Shown here: positions 9,218 through 18,549 of the stretch, piece after piece
Layout: every line of letters begins with the position of its first letter
Numbering within the stretch: position 1 is the first letter of the stretch
NCBI RefSeq assembly: GCF_000297025.1
Contig: NZ_CAKD01000001.1
Location: forward strand, 1-64,000
Source of the DNA: Lactobacillus pasteurii DSM 23907 = CRBIP 24.76
Lineage (GTDB): Bacteria; Bacillota; Bacilli; Lactobacillales; Lactobacillaceae
Direction of reading: 5' to 3'
DNA length: 64,000 bases
The notes under the pieces: generated by a model
Databases searched by the model: none
What the model was told of the DNA's origin: nothing
What the model saw: only the letters and a program-made list of their open reading frames with translations
Program-made: the position numbers and the translations under genes

Positions 9218-12200
9218 TTATTCCGCATGCTTTTTCTTCTTGCCCCAATGCATGTCAATACCTTCGTAAGTCAACTTGACGCCGGCTGACAAGGTAATTG
9301 GCAAGATGAATACCAAGATGATCAAACCGATAATAACTGTCAAGGCAACTTCGATCAAGGTTGGAATGCCCGATGGGATCAAAGCAGCGAAAGTACCACC
9401 AAGGATAACTACAGCTGAAATTACGACTGTTCCGATGATACCACTAGCAGTCAAGATTCTTTGACTTGGTGAAGAGAATTCAGATTCTAGATCGCGGTAA
9501 CGAGTCATCAGGAAGATACTGTAGTCAACACCCAAAGCAATCAACATAATAAAGCTGAAGAATGGAGTGTTCCAAGCAAGCTTGTCTCTGTTCAAGATAG
9601 CTTGAACGATCCATTGGTTAACTGACAAGGATACCAAGTAAGCAATTAACAAAGTACCCATGATGTAAACAGGTTGCAAGAGTGAGCGAGTTACAAAGAT
9701 CAAAGCAATTCCGATACCAACTAACATAATTGCTGCAGTTCTCAAGAAGTCGCCACTAGCAACATTCTTAGTATCTTCGACTCTAGAGCTTTGTCCGCCC
9801 ATTGCTACCTTAGCGTTTGAAAGTGAAGTGCCACGCAATGACTTTCTAACCATTGCACTCAATTCTTGTGAGCGCTTGGTTGCTTCAGGAGCACTTGGGT
9901 CAGAGTTGAAGACTACGATAATTTGCGCAGACTTCTTATCAGGGCTCAAGTAAACCTTGATTGACTTTTGGAATTCTTCATTCTTGATGAATTCCTTTGG
10001 AATGTAGAAGGTCTTAGCTGCTGCAGATGATTGCAATCCTTGAAGGTAGCTACCACCTTGAGCCAAGCCGCTATTTGCTTGATCTAAGCCAGTTGTAATC
10101 TTTGGCAAGCTAGATGCCAAAGTATCAGCACCCGTGCTCAATTTATTAGCACCTGATTGAGCAGAAGCTAAACCAGTGTTAAGTTGGCCAGCGCCTGCGC
10201 TTAACTTGTTTGCACCTGTTTGAAGCTGTTGGGCACCTAAAAGGCCTTGGGAAGTAGCTGATTGAACTTGAGCCAAACCACTACTTAAGTTATTCAAAGC
10301 AGTTGCAGCACCTGGCAAGGCTTGGTTAGAAGCTGCTGCCAAAGTCTTAACTGAAGCTTGCAATTGTGCAACTTGAGATGACAAAGCAGAAAGTGAATTG
10401 CCTTGACCTGATTGACTAGTAGTTGCAGTAGAACTAGTTGCAGCCTTAGCCATTGCAGTTTGCATTGATGCTTGAGCTGCTTGAGCAATTGCTTGCTTTT
10501 GAGCTGCAGTTAAGCCAGAAATATTATTTAATCTACCAGCAAAATCTGACGTGTAAGCACTCTGAATTTGCGTTAATTTAGCTTTTTCTTGCGCTTGAAT
10601 TGAGCTTTGCAAGTTATTCAATTGACTAGTTAAAGCACTGATATCTAGGCCACTAACTTGCTGATTCAATTGTTGCAAGCCTTGGTTGATCTTTGGCAAA
10701 GCTTGTTCTAATTGAGCTAATTGGGTCTTGTTAGCAGAAGACATTTGACTAGCCAATTTAGTATTAAGTTCGTTCAAACCAGAAACTAATTGGCTTGTAC
10801 CAGTAGCAAGTGAACTTGCACCAGTTTGCAAACTGGATGAACCTGATTGCAAGGCAGTAGTTCCACTAGCTAGACTTGAAGCACCGCTAGCCAATTGACT
10901 AGCACCTGCAGAAGCCTTTTGGCTACCCTTACCTAGCTTGTTTAAACCAGTTCTAACTTGATCAACACCATTGTTAACAGTAGAAAGTTGATCATTGACA
11001 TATAGTTTGCTGATTGGATCACCATATGGCTCAGTTACTGAGGTTGCAAATGAAACGCCCTTAGAAGCTTGCAATTGTTTGGTAATTTGGTCAATTACCT
11101 TCAAGTCAGTTTCGTTGTCTAATTTATGATCACTCTTGATGTAAACATATGATGGCTCAGCCATACCCTTAGAGAAGTGCTTTTGAACGATCAATAAACC
11201 AGCTTTTGCAGGAGTGGTGTCAGAAATTTCAGCCGTATCATCATAATTAAGGTTACCTGAATACATCAACATGAATGGCGTAACTACTACTGCTAGCACT
11301 ATCAAGTAAATGATTGGGTGTTTCAAAGTTGACTTGGAAATTCCATGCCAGAGCTTGTCTTCGGTTTCGCCTTCAAACTTCTTAACTGGCCAGAACATCT
11401 TTTCACCAAGAACCGCCATAAAGAATGGGTTCAAAGTCAAAAGAACAACTAATAAAACTGCAACCCCAACGGCAACGCCGACAGCTGATTGGTAAATTGA
11501 GAATTTAGCAAGGCTAAGTGCGGTAAAACCGATCAAAATAGATGAACCTGAGTAAAGAATGGTCTTACCAGCCTTCTTCAAGGCATCATTCTTAGCCTCG
11601 TACTTATTCATCCCTTTACCTAAATTCTCTTTGAATTTATCGTATAACAGGATGTTATAGTCGGTACCAATCCCGAATAAAACGATAACCATGAAAACTT
11701 GGGTAAAGTTAGAAAATGGGAAGTTACCGTGTTCAACTAAATTCGTTACGATTGAAAATGATGTTAAAAATGATATCCCAACCGTCAACAAAGAAATCAA
11801 AGGTACGATTGGTGATCTAAAGACGATAATCAAAACGATAAAGATAAAGACTACCGTAATTGCTTCAGTCTTCTTGATACCTTCTTGAATTGATTCAGAG
11901 AAAGCATTGGTCAAGATATCTGCTCCAGTAACGTAAGTCTTTACGCCCTGGGTTTTAGCAGCCTTAGAAATTTCATCTTCGATCTCGCCAATTTGGCCAT
12001 GATTCTTTGAGACATTCAATTGCATTACCCAAGTTGTTCCATCCTTGGATTGCAATTTCTTTCTAGTCGCAATATTGTCGTCAGGAGCTAAAACATCTTT
12101 GATTCCATACTTTGACTTATGATCTTTCAGATAATCAACTGTCTTGTTGATATTATCCTTATCTGCAGCCGTTAATTTTCCATTCTTTTTGTTGAAAACA

Positions 12201-12406
12201 ATCGCCACTTCATAAGTATTCTTCTTAGTTTTAGTCCATTCAGACTGGATTGTTTGCGCAACTTCGCTTTCAACGTTACTTGGAAGCGAAATTGTGGAGT
12301 GTTCACTAGTTAACTTACCAATATTAGGAAAAGTAACTACTGAAACTAGCAAAATTAAAATCCATGCAATTAAAGAAAAGACATGGTTTTTGATAAATTT
12401 TTGCAC
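9218..12406 (-). CDS. MMPL/RND-superfamily membrane transporter
   Basis: A 1062-residue export pump of the MMPL family. It has one N-terminal membrane helix, a soluble domain, five helices with the family motif GIGTDYNILLYDKF (about 250-265), a second large outer domain, and a repeat block of five helices with GVDYSIFLMTRYRD. Between about residues 495 and 795 the outer domain is a long run of A/S/G/L/Q repeats with a GA-x-x-L-x-x-G period, probably a coiled helical rod. It lies 24 bases after a TetR gene and is probably controlled by it. Substrate unknown; lipids or drugs are usual for the family. Confidence 0.9.
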   Translation of the reverse strand: MQKFIKNHVFSLIAWILILLVSVVTFPNIGKLTSEHSTISLPSNVESEVAQTIQSEWTKTKKNTYEVAIVFNKKNGKLTAADKDNINKTVDYLKDHKSKYGIKDVLAPDDNIATRKKLQSKDGTTWVMQLNVSKNHGQIGEIEDEISKAAKTQGVKTYVTGADILTNAFSESIQEGIKKTEAITVVFIFIVLIIVFRSPIVPLISLLTVGISFLTSFSIVTNLVEHGNFPFSNFTQVFMVIVLFGIGTDYNILLYDKFKENLGKGMNKYEAKNDALKKAGKTILYSGSSILIGFTALSLAKFSIYQSAVGVAVGVAVLLVVLLTLNPFFMAVLGEKMFWPVKKFEGETEDKLWHGISKSTLKHPIIYLIVLAVVVTPFMLMYSGNLNYDDTAEISDTTPAKAGLLIVQKHFSKGMAEPSYVYIKSDHKLDNETDLKVIDQITKQLQASKGVSFATSVTEPYGDPISKLYVNDQLSTVNNGVDQVRTGLNKLGKGSQKASAGASQLASGASSLASGTTALQSGSSSLQTGASSLATGTSQLVSGLNELNTKLASQMSSANKTQLAQLEQALPKINQGLQQLNQQVSGLDISALTSQLNNLQSSIQAQEKAKLTQIQSAYTSDFAGRLNNISGLTAAQKQAIAQAAQASMQTAMAKAATSSTATTSQSGQGNSLSALSSQVAQLQASVKTLAAASNQALPGAATALNNLSSGLAQVQSATSQGLLGAQQLQTGANKLSAGAGQLNTGLASAQSGANKLSTGADTLASSLPKITTGLDQANSGLAQGGSYLQGLQSSAAAKTFYIPKEFIKNEEFQKSIKVYLSPDKKSAQIIVVFNSDPSAPEATKRSQELSAMVRKSLRGTSLSNAKVAMGGQSSRVEDTKNVASGDFLRTAAIMLVGIGIALIFVTRSLLQPVYIMGTLLIAYLVSLSVNQWIVQAILNRDKLAWNTPFFSFIMLIALGVDYSIFLMTRYRDLESEFSSPSQRILTASGIIGTVVISAVVILGGTFAALIPSGIPTLIEVALTVIIGLIILVFILPITLSAGVKLTYEGIDMHWGKKKKHAE

Positions 12407-12430
12407 TTTATCCTACCCTCCTGCATAAAA

Positions 12431-12985
12431 TTAAATAGCCACTGGCTGAACCAGTCTTAAGACCATTTCATGATAATTATCATTAGCTTCCTGGTCGCTT
12501 TCAAAGTCGAAGGCTGATGCCTTATCCAAAAAGACATAGCCTAAGACTGCACCTACTATGGCATGATTGGACAGGGATGCACAGGTCTTTAGGTTAATTT
12601 TTTCTCCCAAAGCAAAGATATTCTCAATTTCTTTGGTGATTGCATCACTAGTTGAATATTCATTCACGTGATATAAAAGTGCCGAAAGTGCTGGATCTTT
12701 CAAAACAAAGTCCCGTACAATATCAGCAAATCTTATTACCGCTTCTTGACCCGACAAACCAATTAAATTATCGACCAACTTCTGGTGGAGTGCTCGAATT
12801 CGACTAGCTCCTACTAAAGACAATAATTGATTTCGTCCAGAAACATAGTGATACAGTGATTGAGATCTTACTCCTAAAGCCTTAGCCAAATTAGGCATTG
12901 TTGCTGCTTCAAGCCCATCGTTATTGATAATTTCAATGGCCTTGGCAATGACTTTATCCAAATCTAGACTACGCTTTTGAACCAT
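12431..12985 (-). CDS. TetR family transcriptional regulator
   Basis: 184 residues: an N-terminal helix-turn-helix (about 10-55, with MPNLAKALGVRSQSLYHYVSG as the recognition part) and an all-helical ligand/dimer domain resembling the TetR_C WHG type. First gene of a two-gene unit with the MMPL transporter. Two perfect palindromes overlap its promoter, so it probably represses its own operon and releases it on ligand binding. The ATG has a strong GGAGGG ribosome-binding site. Confidence 0.92.
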   Translation of the reverse strand: MVQKRSLDLDKVIAKAIEIINNDGLEAATMPNLAKALGVRSQSLYHYVSGRNQLLSLVGASRIRALHQKLVDNLIGLSGQEAVIRFADIVRDFVLKDPALSALLYHVNEYSTSDAITKEIENIFALGEKINLKTCASLSNHAIVGAVLGYVFLDKASAFDFESDQEANDNYHEMVLRLVQPVAI

Positions 12986-13017
12986 TATTCATCCCTCCTT
13001 TGCCGTAGCATGTTAAT

Positions 13018-13062
13018 AATATAGCACTACAAATTGAAGAATTCAATCTACAATGTGTAGAT
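13018..13062 (-). promoter_or_regulatory. tetR-MMPL promoter with two palindromic operator candidates
   Basis: Minus-strand -35 TTGAAT (13046-13041) and -10 TATATT (13023-13018) are 17 bases apart. ATCTACA-ATG-TGTAGAT (13046-13062) is a perfect 7-bp inverted repeat abutting the -35. ATTGAA-GAA-TTCAAT (13033-13047) is a perfect 6-bp inverted repeat lying on the -35 and spacer. Both fit the size of a TetR dimer site. Confidence 0.78.
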
Positions 13063-13067
13063 TTGTG

Positions 13068-13095
13068 TAAAAAAATAAAAGAAGGTTTCCCTTCC
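13068..13095 (-). terminator. Terminator after the beta-lactamase-fold gene
   Basis: Minus-strand hairpin AAGGAAGG/CCTTCTTT with a GAAA loop, followed by a T-rich tract. It lies between this gene and the tetR promoter. Confidence 0.65.
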
Positions 13096-14037
13096 TTATT
13101 TTTGACTGAACCAGTCTTCGACAGTTTTGCCTAAATTGGCAAAATTCTTATCTGTATTTGACCAAACAGAAATCGCATATGAGTGTCCACCAGACTGAAC
13201 AATCGCTGCTGCGGAATTGTCATCGCCCACAGTATAAACTGTGCCACTAATCATGCTTGTCAGTTTGTTTTTCTTCGTAGCCATAGCTGACAATACGCGA
13301 TAAGCATAATTTTTCTTCAAAACTCTGGTCTGATAAATGCTGATTAGAGTTTGATTTAGATCTTTAGCTGTCGTTGTGCCAACTGGCGAATGGGAGAAGT
13401 TGCCTTTCATGGTAGTTTGGCTAGCGCCAGACCTACTGATTGCTTCTTGAATCTTACTCTTGCCAATAGATCTAACTAAGGCATTGGCGGCAGTTTTACT
13501 GCCGCTTATCATTGCTTGGCGCAAGTATGCCAAGCTATATTGAATATTTGGCTGCAAAACAATGCTATCGCTCTTAACCTTGTCGGATTTTTTTACTTTG
13601 ATCGTCGTTGCTGAACTCCACTTGCCAGTTTGCATTTGGCGGTATAGCGCAATCAAAACAAATACGTGCATCGTTTCATCGACATTCTGCACGCGGCTGC
13701 TATTAGCAACGCGAACATAGCGAGACGAATTATTCAAATCCTGAATTGCAACTTGATAGGTGCTATTTTTGCCCATCACCTTTTCAACTTTGCTTAGGAG
13801 CTTTTTATTGCTGCCCTTGTCATAACTGACTTTTTTGTCATATTCAGCCGAGCTAATCTTAGGCGCAGTGGGCTCTTGGGGCTGCTTTTTATTTGAACTC
13901 TTTTTCTTAGTTACCTTGCTAGTTTTTGGCTCAAGAATCTTGATTTGAGCAGAATTGATCCGCTTTGCATTAGCAGAATACAACATGAAAGCTAGCAAAA
14001 CCGTTATGATCGATCTTACAAAAAGTTTGTTTTTCAT
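13096..14037 (-). CDS. Secreted class A beta-lactamase-fold protein lacking catalytic residues
   Basis: 313 residues with an N-terminal signal/anchor (about 5-24), a lysine-rich linker to about residue 60, then a serine-hydrolase (beta-lactamase2) fold. Landmarks of the fold are present: TMHVFVLIALYRQM where S-x-x-K belongs, SGSKTAAN where the SDN loop belongs, and SGTVYT near the KTG strand. The catalytic Ser and Lys of S-x-x-K read Thr122 and Val125, SDN reads GSK, and the KTG lysine is absent. It is therefore probably not an active beta-lactamase and may be a binding or structural wall protein. It follows corA by 12 bases in the same operon. Confidence 0.78.
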   Translation of the reverse strand: MKNKLFVRSIITVLLAFMLYSANAKRINSAQIKILEPKTSKVTKKKSSNKKQPQEPTAPKISSAEYDKKVSYDKGSNKKLLSKVEKVMGKNSTYQVAIQDLNNSSRYVRVANSSRVQNVDETMHVFVLIALYRQMQTGKWSSATTIKVKKSDKVKSDSIVLQPNIQYSLAYLRQAMISGSKTAANALVRSIGKSKIQEAISRSGASQTTMKGNFSHSPVGTTTAKDLNQTLISIYQTRVLKKNYAYRVLSAMATKKNKLTSMISGTVYTVGDDNSAAAIVQSGGHSYAISVWSNTDKNFANLGKTVEDWFSQK

Positions 14038-14049
14038 TTAAAACCTCAA

Positions 14050-14976
14050 TTAAAAGAAATGATGTTTCCTCATCAAAATAACCAGCCATACCATCAAGGA
14101 AACCATCAAAATAATGATGAAAATCCAGTCAAAGGGGCTCTTGGTGATAGGCAAAGTCACGTTCATCCCGTAGAATCCCGTCAAAATAGTTGGAATAGTT
14201 AGCACGATTGACCAAACAGTCAAGAATTTCATCGTATCGTTCAAGTTGTTGTTCATCATGTTATTCGAAGTTGCTGACAGAGTCTTAGTTACTTGATGGG
14301 AAATCTGCACCATTTCTGAAGACTGATTTGATTCAATCAAAACATCATCTAACCTTTCGCGTGCAGCCTTAGTGAAGTTCAATTGTGAGTGATCCAAACT
14401 GTGAAGCATCATCAGATCAGTCTGAATAGAACTTGAAAGATAAACCAAACTCTTTTCGATATTTGATAATTCAACCAAGTCCTTATTGTCGATATCATCG
14501 GATAATTTCTGATCAAGGCCATTGCGCTCAACATCTAATTGAGTGATCGCTCTTTGGAAATATTGAGAAGAATAAAGCAAAAAGATCATCAATAATTCCG
14601 TTACATCATTTGCCTCTGCAAGTCTTGCCCGCATGTGCTTGTCATTGAACTCATCAAAAATATAGCTAGTCGACTCGGTATGGAAAGTAAATACATTATC
14701 CCCAACCACCAAAAAAGTAATTGGGTGTGAGGTAAAGTGCTTAATTGAGTTGGTCGGCCAAATTGGGACATCATAAACAAGCAAGTGACTATGGGTATGA
14801 ATATCATAGTCGTAGTGCGGACGTTCATGCCGGTCGGAGATATACGAAATTATATCTGGCGTAAAGTTAAATTCTGTCTGTAGCTTGGCACTATCTTGTT
14901 CGCTTAAATTGCTGATGTTGTACCAGTTGTAATTTGTTTCTTTTGGAAAAGTTTGTTGCTTGATCAACTCATTCAC
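14050..14976 (-). CDS. corA: CorA-family magnesium/divalent cation channel
   Basis: 308 residues. A long cytoplasmic alpha/beta domain with a helical stalk is followed by two C-terminal membrane helices. The signature GMN (about 270-272, within GFYGMNVTLP) ends the first helix and forms the pore selectivity filter. The basic tail MRKHHFF is cytoplasmic. Expected role: Mg2+ uptake. First gene of a unit with the beta-lactamase-fold gene. Confidence 0.92.
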   Translation of the reverse strand: MNELIKQQTFPKETNYNWYNISNLSEQDSAKLQTEFNFTPDIISYISDRHERPHYDYDIHTHSHLLVYDVPIWPTNSIKHFTSHPITFLVVGDNVFTFHTESTSYIFDEFNDKHMRARLAEANDVTELLMIFLLYSSQYFQRAITQLDVERNGLDQKLSDDIDNKDLVELSNIEKSLVYLSSSIQTDLMMLHSLDHSQLNFTKAARERLDDVLIESNQSSEMVQISHQVTKTLSATSNNMMNNNLNDTMKFLTVWSIVLTIPTILTGFYGMNVTLPITKSPFDWIFIIILMVSLMVWLVILMRKHHFF

Positions 14977-15032
14977 CTCTACCTTTTAACTAAATTTTTC
15001 TATTCACCTTGAATATCTTATCACATTACGAG

Positions 15033-15067
15033 CAAAAAAAAGTTGAGAATTAAATCTCAACTTTTTT
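15033..15067 (-). terminator. ugp operon terminator
   Basis: Stem AAAGTTGAGA/TCTCAACTTT (about 15038-15064) with a minus-strand T run. It ends the five-gene transporter operon after ugpB. Confidence 0.85.
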
Positions 15068-15086
15068 ATTATCTTGCTATTTAGTT

Positions 15087-16391
15087 TTATTGCTTCCAAG
15101 CTGCGTCAAACTTAGCCTTGCCATTAGTAATTTGAGTATTTACGTTTTGGTTCTTTTGAGCGGCAGCAAGAATAGTTTGCATAATAGTATTCAATTGGCT
15201 GTAAGCTGCGTTTGAGTTCTTTTCAACAGGAACACTGTAAAGGTTCTTCATAGCTGAAGAAAGCTTTGCAGGCAACTTAATGCTGCTATTGCTCTTGTAT
15301 TCTGATGAGTTGATTGCAGCGGTGTTAACAGGAATGTAACCAGTTGCGTTAGCCCAAGTAATTTGGCTGTCCTTTGATACTAAGAACTTCATGTACTTGA
15401 AGGCAGCAGCCTTTTGCATAGCTGAAGCTTTCTTGAACATGTAAATGTCAGTACCTTGTTGCATAGTGTACTTGCCTGGACGAGCAGCAACGTCGTAAGT
15501 AAACTTGCTGCCAACACCCTTCTTAACGAAGCCTTCACCAGCTGAAGTACCGATAAACATTGCTACCTTTTGGTTAGCAAAAGGTCCTGAAAGGTACATA
15601 TCTGAACCAGCAACTCTGAAGTAACCAGCCTTTACGCCATCTGCGTAGTAGTTGATAACCTTCTTTGAAGTTGAACCAGCAAAGTCGATCTTCTTGCTGA
15701 AGTCAACACCTTCGTTCTTCATACCTAAAACGTAGTAGTTTGAAAGTGAGTCAAAACCGGCACCTACAACCTTGTGGTTACTCTTTTCGTAGATAGTCTT
15801 AGCGGCTTCCTTAAGTTCTTCCATGGTAGTAGGAACTTTCTTGATGCCGTATTTCTTGAACATGTCTTTATTGTAAGTCAAAGTTTCAACTGACTTGTTG
15901 AAAGGCATACCATATTGAGTACCTTGAATTTGAGCACCGTCAAGCAATTCGGTTCTGATGTCTGAACCTTCTACACTACCCCAACCAACACTCTTGTTGG
16001 TAAAGTAAGGCTTAAGGTCAACTAACATCTTGTTTTGTGCAGCGTTCCATAACCAACCTGGATAAGCTTGAGTAATAGTTGGCAATGAATTTGGTGATTG
16101 CAAGGTAGAATTAATCTTAGCTTGCAAATCTGGGTATGCACCTTGATTTTCGAGCTTGATTGTAATGTTAGGGTTCTTCTTTTCAAATTCCTTGGTCAAC
16201 TTTTGCAAGGTACTTTGTTGAACACCTGTCATACCATGCCAGAAAACAACAGTAGTCTTCTTGGTAATCTTTGATGGAATCTTTTCAGAATCACTTGATG
16301 AATTGCTACTGTTCTTATTAGAACATGCTGCCAATCCCATCAATGCCATACCAGCTACTGCAGTAATAGCAAGCTTTTTACTAAACTTCAT
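15087..16391 (-). CDS. ugpB: Extracellular solute-binding lipoprotein of an ABC importer (UgpB-like)
   Basis: A 434-residue binding protein of family 1. It has a signal peptide with lipobox LAAC (Cys23) for diacylglycerol anchoring, and the body begins TVVFWHGMTG, a typical G3P/sugar-binding opening. Residues GAYPDLQAK and PGWLWNAAQNK match glycerol-3-phosphate or glycerophosphodiester binding proteins better than maltose-type ones. It is the last gene of the ugpC-ugpA-ugpE-MBL-ugpB operon. Substrate is inferred from this resemblance and from the permeases; another phosphorylated or sugar ligand cannot be excluded. Confidence 0.83.
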   Translation of the reverse strand: MKFSKKLAITAVAGMALMGLAACSNKNSSNSSSDSEKIPSKITKKTTVVFWHGMTGVQQSTLQKLTKEFEKKNPNITIKLENQGAYPDLQAKINSTLQSPNSLPTITQAYPGWLWNAAQNKMLVDLKPYFTNKSVGWGSVEGSDIRTELLDGAQIQGTQYGMPFNKSVETLTYNKDMFKKYGIKKVPTTMEELKEAAKTIYEKSNHKVVGAGFDSLSNYYVLGMKNEGVDFSKKIDFAGSTSKKVINYYADGVKAGYFRVAGSDMYLSGPFANQKVAMFIGTSAGEGFVKKGVGSKFTYDVAARPGKYTMQQGTDIYMFKKASAMQKAAAFKYMKFLVSKDSQITWANATGYIPVNTAAINSSEYKSNSSIKLPAKLSSAMKNLYSVPVEKNSNAAYSQLNTIMQTILAAAQKNQNVNTQITNGKAKFDAAWKQ

Positions 16392-16438
16392 TTGGATATC
16401 CTCCCAAAAATAAAACTAAACAACAATTTTTTGATTCA

Positions 16439-17740
16439 CTAGAGCGTGATTGTTTGGCCACGTTCAGGTAAAATCCGTTCACCAAATGGGTTCTCTTCCA
16501 GCTCCGGATGCAATGTGTGCACCGGTACTAATATAGCTGGTTGAACCTCAGCAATAATTTGTTTTAATTCTTCCTCGTCTGCGTGGCCAGAACAACGCAA
16601 AGCGAGATATTCAACACCATATTTAGCAAAATTATCAACAAATGGGCGGTATGCTGGATCAAAATCTCCTAATGGTTCAGCATTAGAGTGGATGTACAAA
16701 CCACCTTTTTGCAAATCTTGATAATTTGCCACTGCTTGCCAGAGGTACTTGTGATCATCGCCTAGCAAGTCTGCATAAGAAACTTCTAGTTCTGGCTTCA
16801 GATCAACAAATCTCTCCTCCCCTGGCAAGTAGTAGTAAGGATAATCCTGGTCAAAACTGCTCTTAAGCAAATGGGCTCTTTGAGCATGCAAAACTACTTC
16901 TCTTGGAGAATCGCTAATGATTCTTAACAAGCGTTCAACGTTAGTTGGATAAGTATTAAAAGTGATCTGACGCTTAGGATTTTCTACTTGCAAGCGAACA
17001 ATTTCTTGAGTTAATTCCGACTCATTCTTTGGGCCAGTAAACTCTTCGCTATTTTCTTCAGTCTGTCTTTCAGGCCATGAAACACCTGTTCCTTCGACAA
17101 TCAGAACGTCGGCTTTATTAGCAGCCTGCAAAAATTCATGAACCCAATCAGGGTGGTAGCCATGCAAACGAATGTCGCCAGTATAAGCGATCATCTTGTC
17201 TGGAGTTCTCACAATTAATCCTGTTGCACCATAAGCATCATGGTCGCTTTCCCAGACTTCCATTTCGATGTCGCCCACCTGAACCTGCTGACGCAACTTA
17301 GCTGGAATAATTGGTCTGGTATAAGTCTTATCATGACCAGCTGCTGGCAAAAGGAAGTCGCCTTTTTCATTTAATGCAGGTAGCATATGGGCAGTTATTG
17401 GCCCAGCGTAAAGTGGAATTTCTGGAGCAAGCAAATTCAAAGCCTTGCTGTGATCTAGGTGCAAGTGCGAAATATAAGCTGCCGCATGTTCAAACTTTTC
17501 ATGGTCGATTTCTTTGCCAGTTATCTTTGGATCATAGAAATTAGGTACATCCCCAATTAGCTGATACTTGATTAAAGTATCATAGTCTTCATCTTCTAAG
17601 CTCAAAGCCAATTCTGGTCGATATACTTCGCCCAAATCAAACAAAATGTGTGACTTATTGTAGGCCACTTCAATCATTGGCCCACCAATTGTAGTGAGTC
17701 CATTATAAAAAGTAATCGTTGTTTTATCCTTTAAGGTCAT
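16439..17740 (-). CDS. Metallo-beta-lactamase-fold hydrolase with RNase J-like ending
   Basis: 433 residues. The metal motif HLHLDH is at 92-97, with further ligands likely in ESDHDAYG and YTGDIRLHGYH. The C-terminal CSGHADEEELKQII...PVHT resembles the RNase J/beta-CASP ending (SGHAS...PVHGE). The start at 17740 (MTLKDKTT) has GAGGAG 9 bases upstream; a TTG 3 codons earlier is less likely. It overlaps ugpE by 17 bases, inside an ABC importer operon, which is unusual for a nuclease. A phosphodiesterase acting on the imported compound is my inference. Confidence 0.82.
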   Translation of the reverse strand: MTLKDKTTITFYNGLTTIGGPMIEVAYNKSHILFDLGEVYRPELALSLEDEDYDTLIKYQLIGDVPNFYDPKITGKEIDHEKFEHAAAYISHLHLDHSKALNLLAPEIPLYAGPITAHMLPALNEKGDFLLPAAGHDKTYTRPIIPAKLRQQVQVGDIEMEVWESDHDAYGATGLIVRTPDKMIAYTGDIRLHGYHPDWVHEFLQAANKADVLIVEGTGVSWPERQTEENSEEFTGPKNESELTQEIVRLQVENPKRQITFNTYPTNVERLLRIISDSPREVVLHAQRAHLLKSSFDQDYPYYYLPGEERFVDLKPELEVSYADLLGDDHKYLWQAVANYQDLQKGGLYIHSNAEPLGDFDPAYRPFVDNFAKYGVEYLALRCSGHADEEELKQIIAEVQPAILVPVHTLHPELEENPFGERILPERGQTITL

Positions 17741-18548
17741 TGCGCACAACTCCTCGAATAATTTGCTTTCTAAAGATGAAGTACAAGATTAAGATTGGCA
17801 AAACAGTCAAAGTAGCCGCAGCTAATTGCAATTGCGTTTCACTACCAGCATCAGAAGCAAAGGCAGTCAAACCATTGTTCAATAAGCGCATACTGTCTTC
17901 ATTGGTTACCAATAATGGCCACAAGAATGAATTCCAACCAGAAATAAAGCTCAATAAGCCCACAGTAAATAGCCCACCGCGAGACATTGGCACCAAAATC
18001 TTCCAAATATATTCCCAATCGCTAGCTCCATCGATCATTGAAGCCTTGTAAATTGTTGGTGAAATTGAACCAAAATAGCTCTGCAAGTAATACATGTAGA
18101 AAATTGAAGTCAAAAATGGCAACACTAAACCAACATAAGTGTTAAGCAAGCCCATTTGAGCAATGGTGTTATAGTTAGTAAAGATAATTGCTTCTCCTGG
18201 CACCATCAACAATGAAAGCAAGATTACTTGAACAACGCCTTTTCCCTTAAAACGCAAGTTAACCATAGCAAAAGCGCCCAAAAGTGAGTTAAACAAACTG
18301 ATAATGGTTGTTACGCTAGCAGTAATCAAAGTGTTTAAAAAGTATCTAGCAAATGGCGCTTGAGCAAAGACCTTAGCATAGTTAGACCATTGAGGACTCT
18401 TTGGCCAAAGCGTTGGCGGAATCTTAGTCGTTTCTTGGAAAGTCATCAAACCGCCAAGAATCATATAAATAAATGGATAGACGGTGATAATCGCAAAGAT
18501 TGCCAGAATCAAATATGCAAAAATCACTCCGACTTTAACCTTTTTCAT
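17724..18548 (-). CDS. ugpE: ABC importer permease (UgpE/MalG-like)
   Basis: 274 residues, six membrane helices, with the BPD_transp_1 EAA loop near YKASMIDGASDWEYIWKIL. It pairs with the preceding permease to form the membrane channel. The start at 18548 (MKKVKVGV) has GGAGG 8 bases upstream. A TTG five codons earlier would overlap ugpA and is less likely. It is followed by an overlapping metallo-hydrolase gene. Confidence 0.9.
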   Translation of the reverse strand: MKKVKVGVIFAYLILAIFAIITVYPFIYMILGGLMTFQETTKIPPTLWPKSPQWSNYAKVFAQAPFARYFLNTLITASVTTIISLFNSLLGAFAMVNLRFKGKGVVQVILLSLLMVPGEAIIFTNYNTIAQMGLLNTYVGLVLPFLTSIFYMYYLQSYFGSISPTIYKASMIDGASDWEYIWKILVPMSRGGLFTVGLLSFISGWNSFLWPLLVTNEDSMRLLNNGLTAFASDAGSETQLQLAAATLTVLPILILYFIFRKQIIRGVVRNDLKG

Positions 18549-18549
18549 T

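Noticed and set aside
10010-10930. A DNA tandem-repeat array in the MMPL gene
   Set aside because: The repetition is at the protein level (A/S/G/L/Q) with varied codons, so it is a coding feature, not a repeat element.
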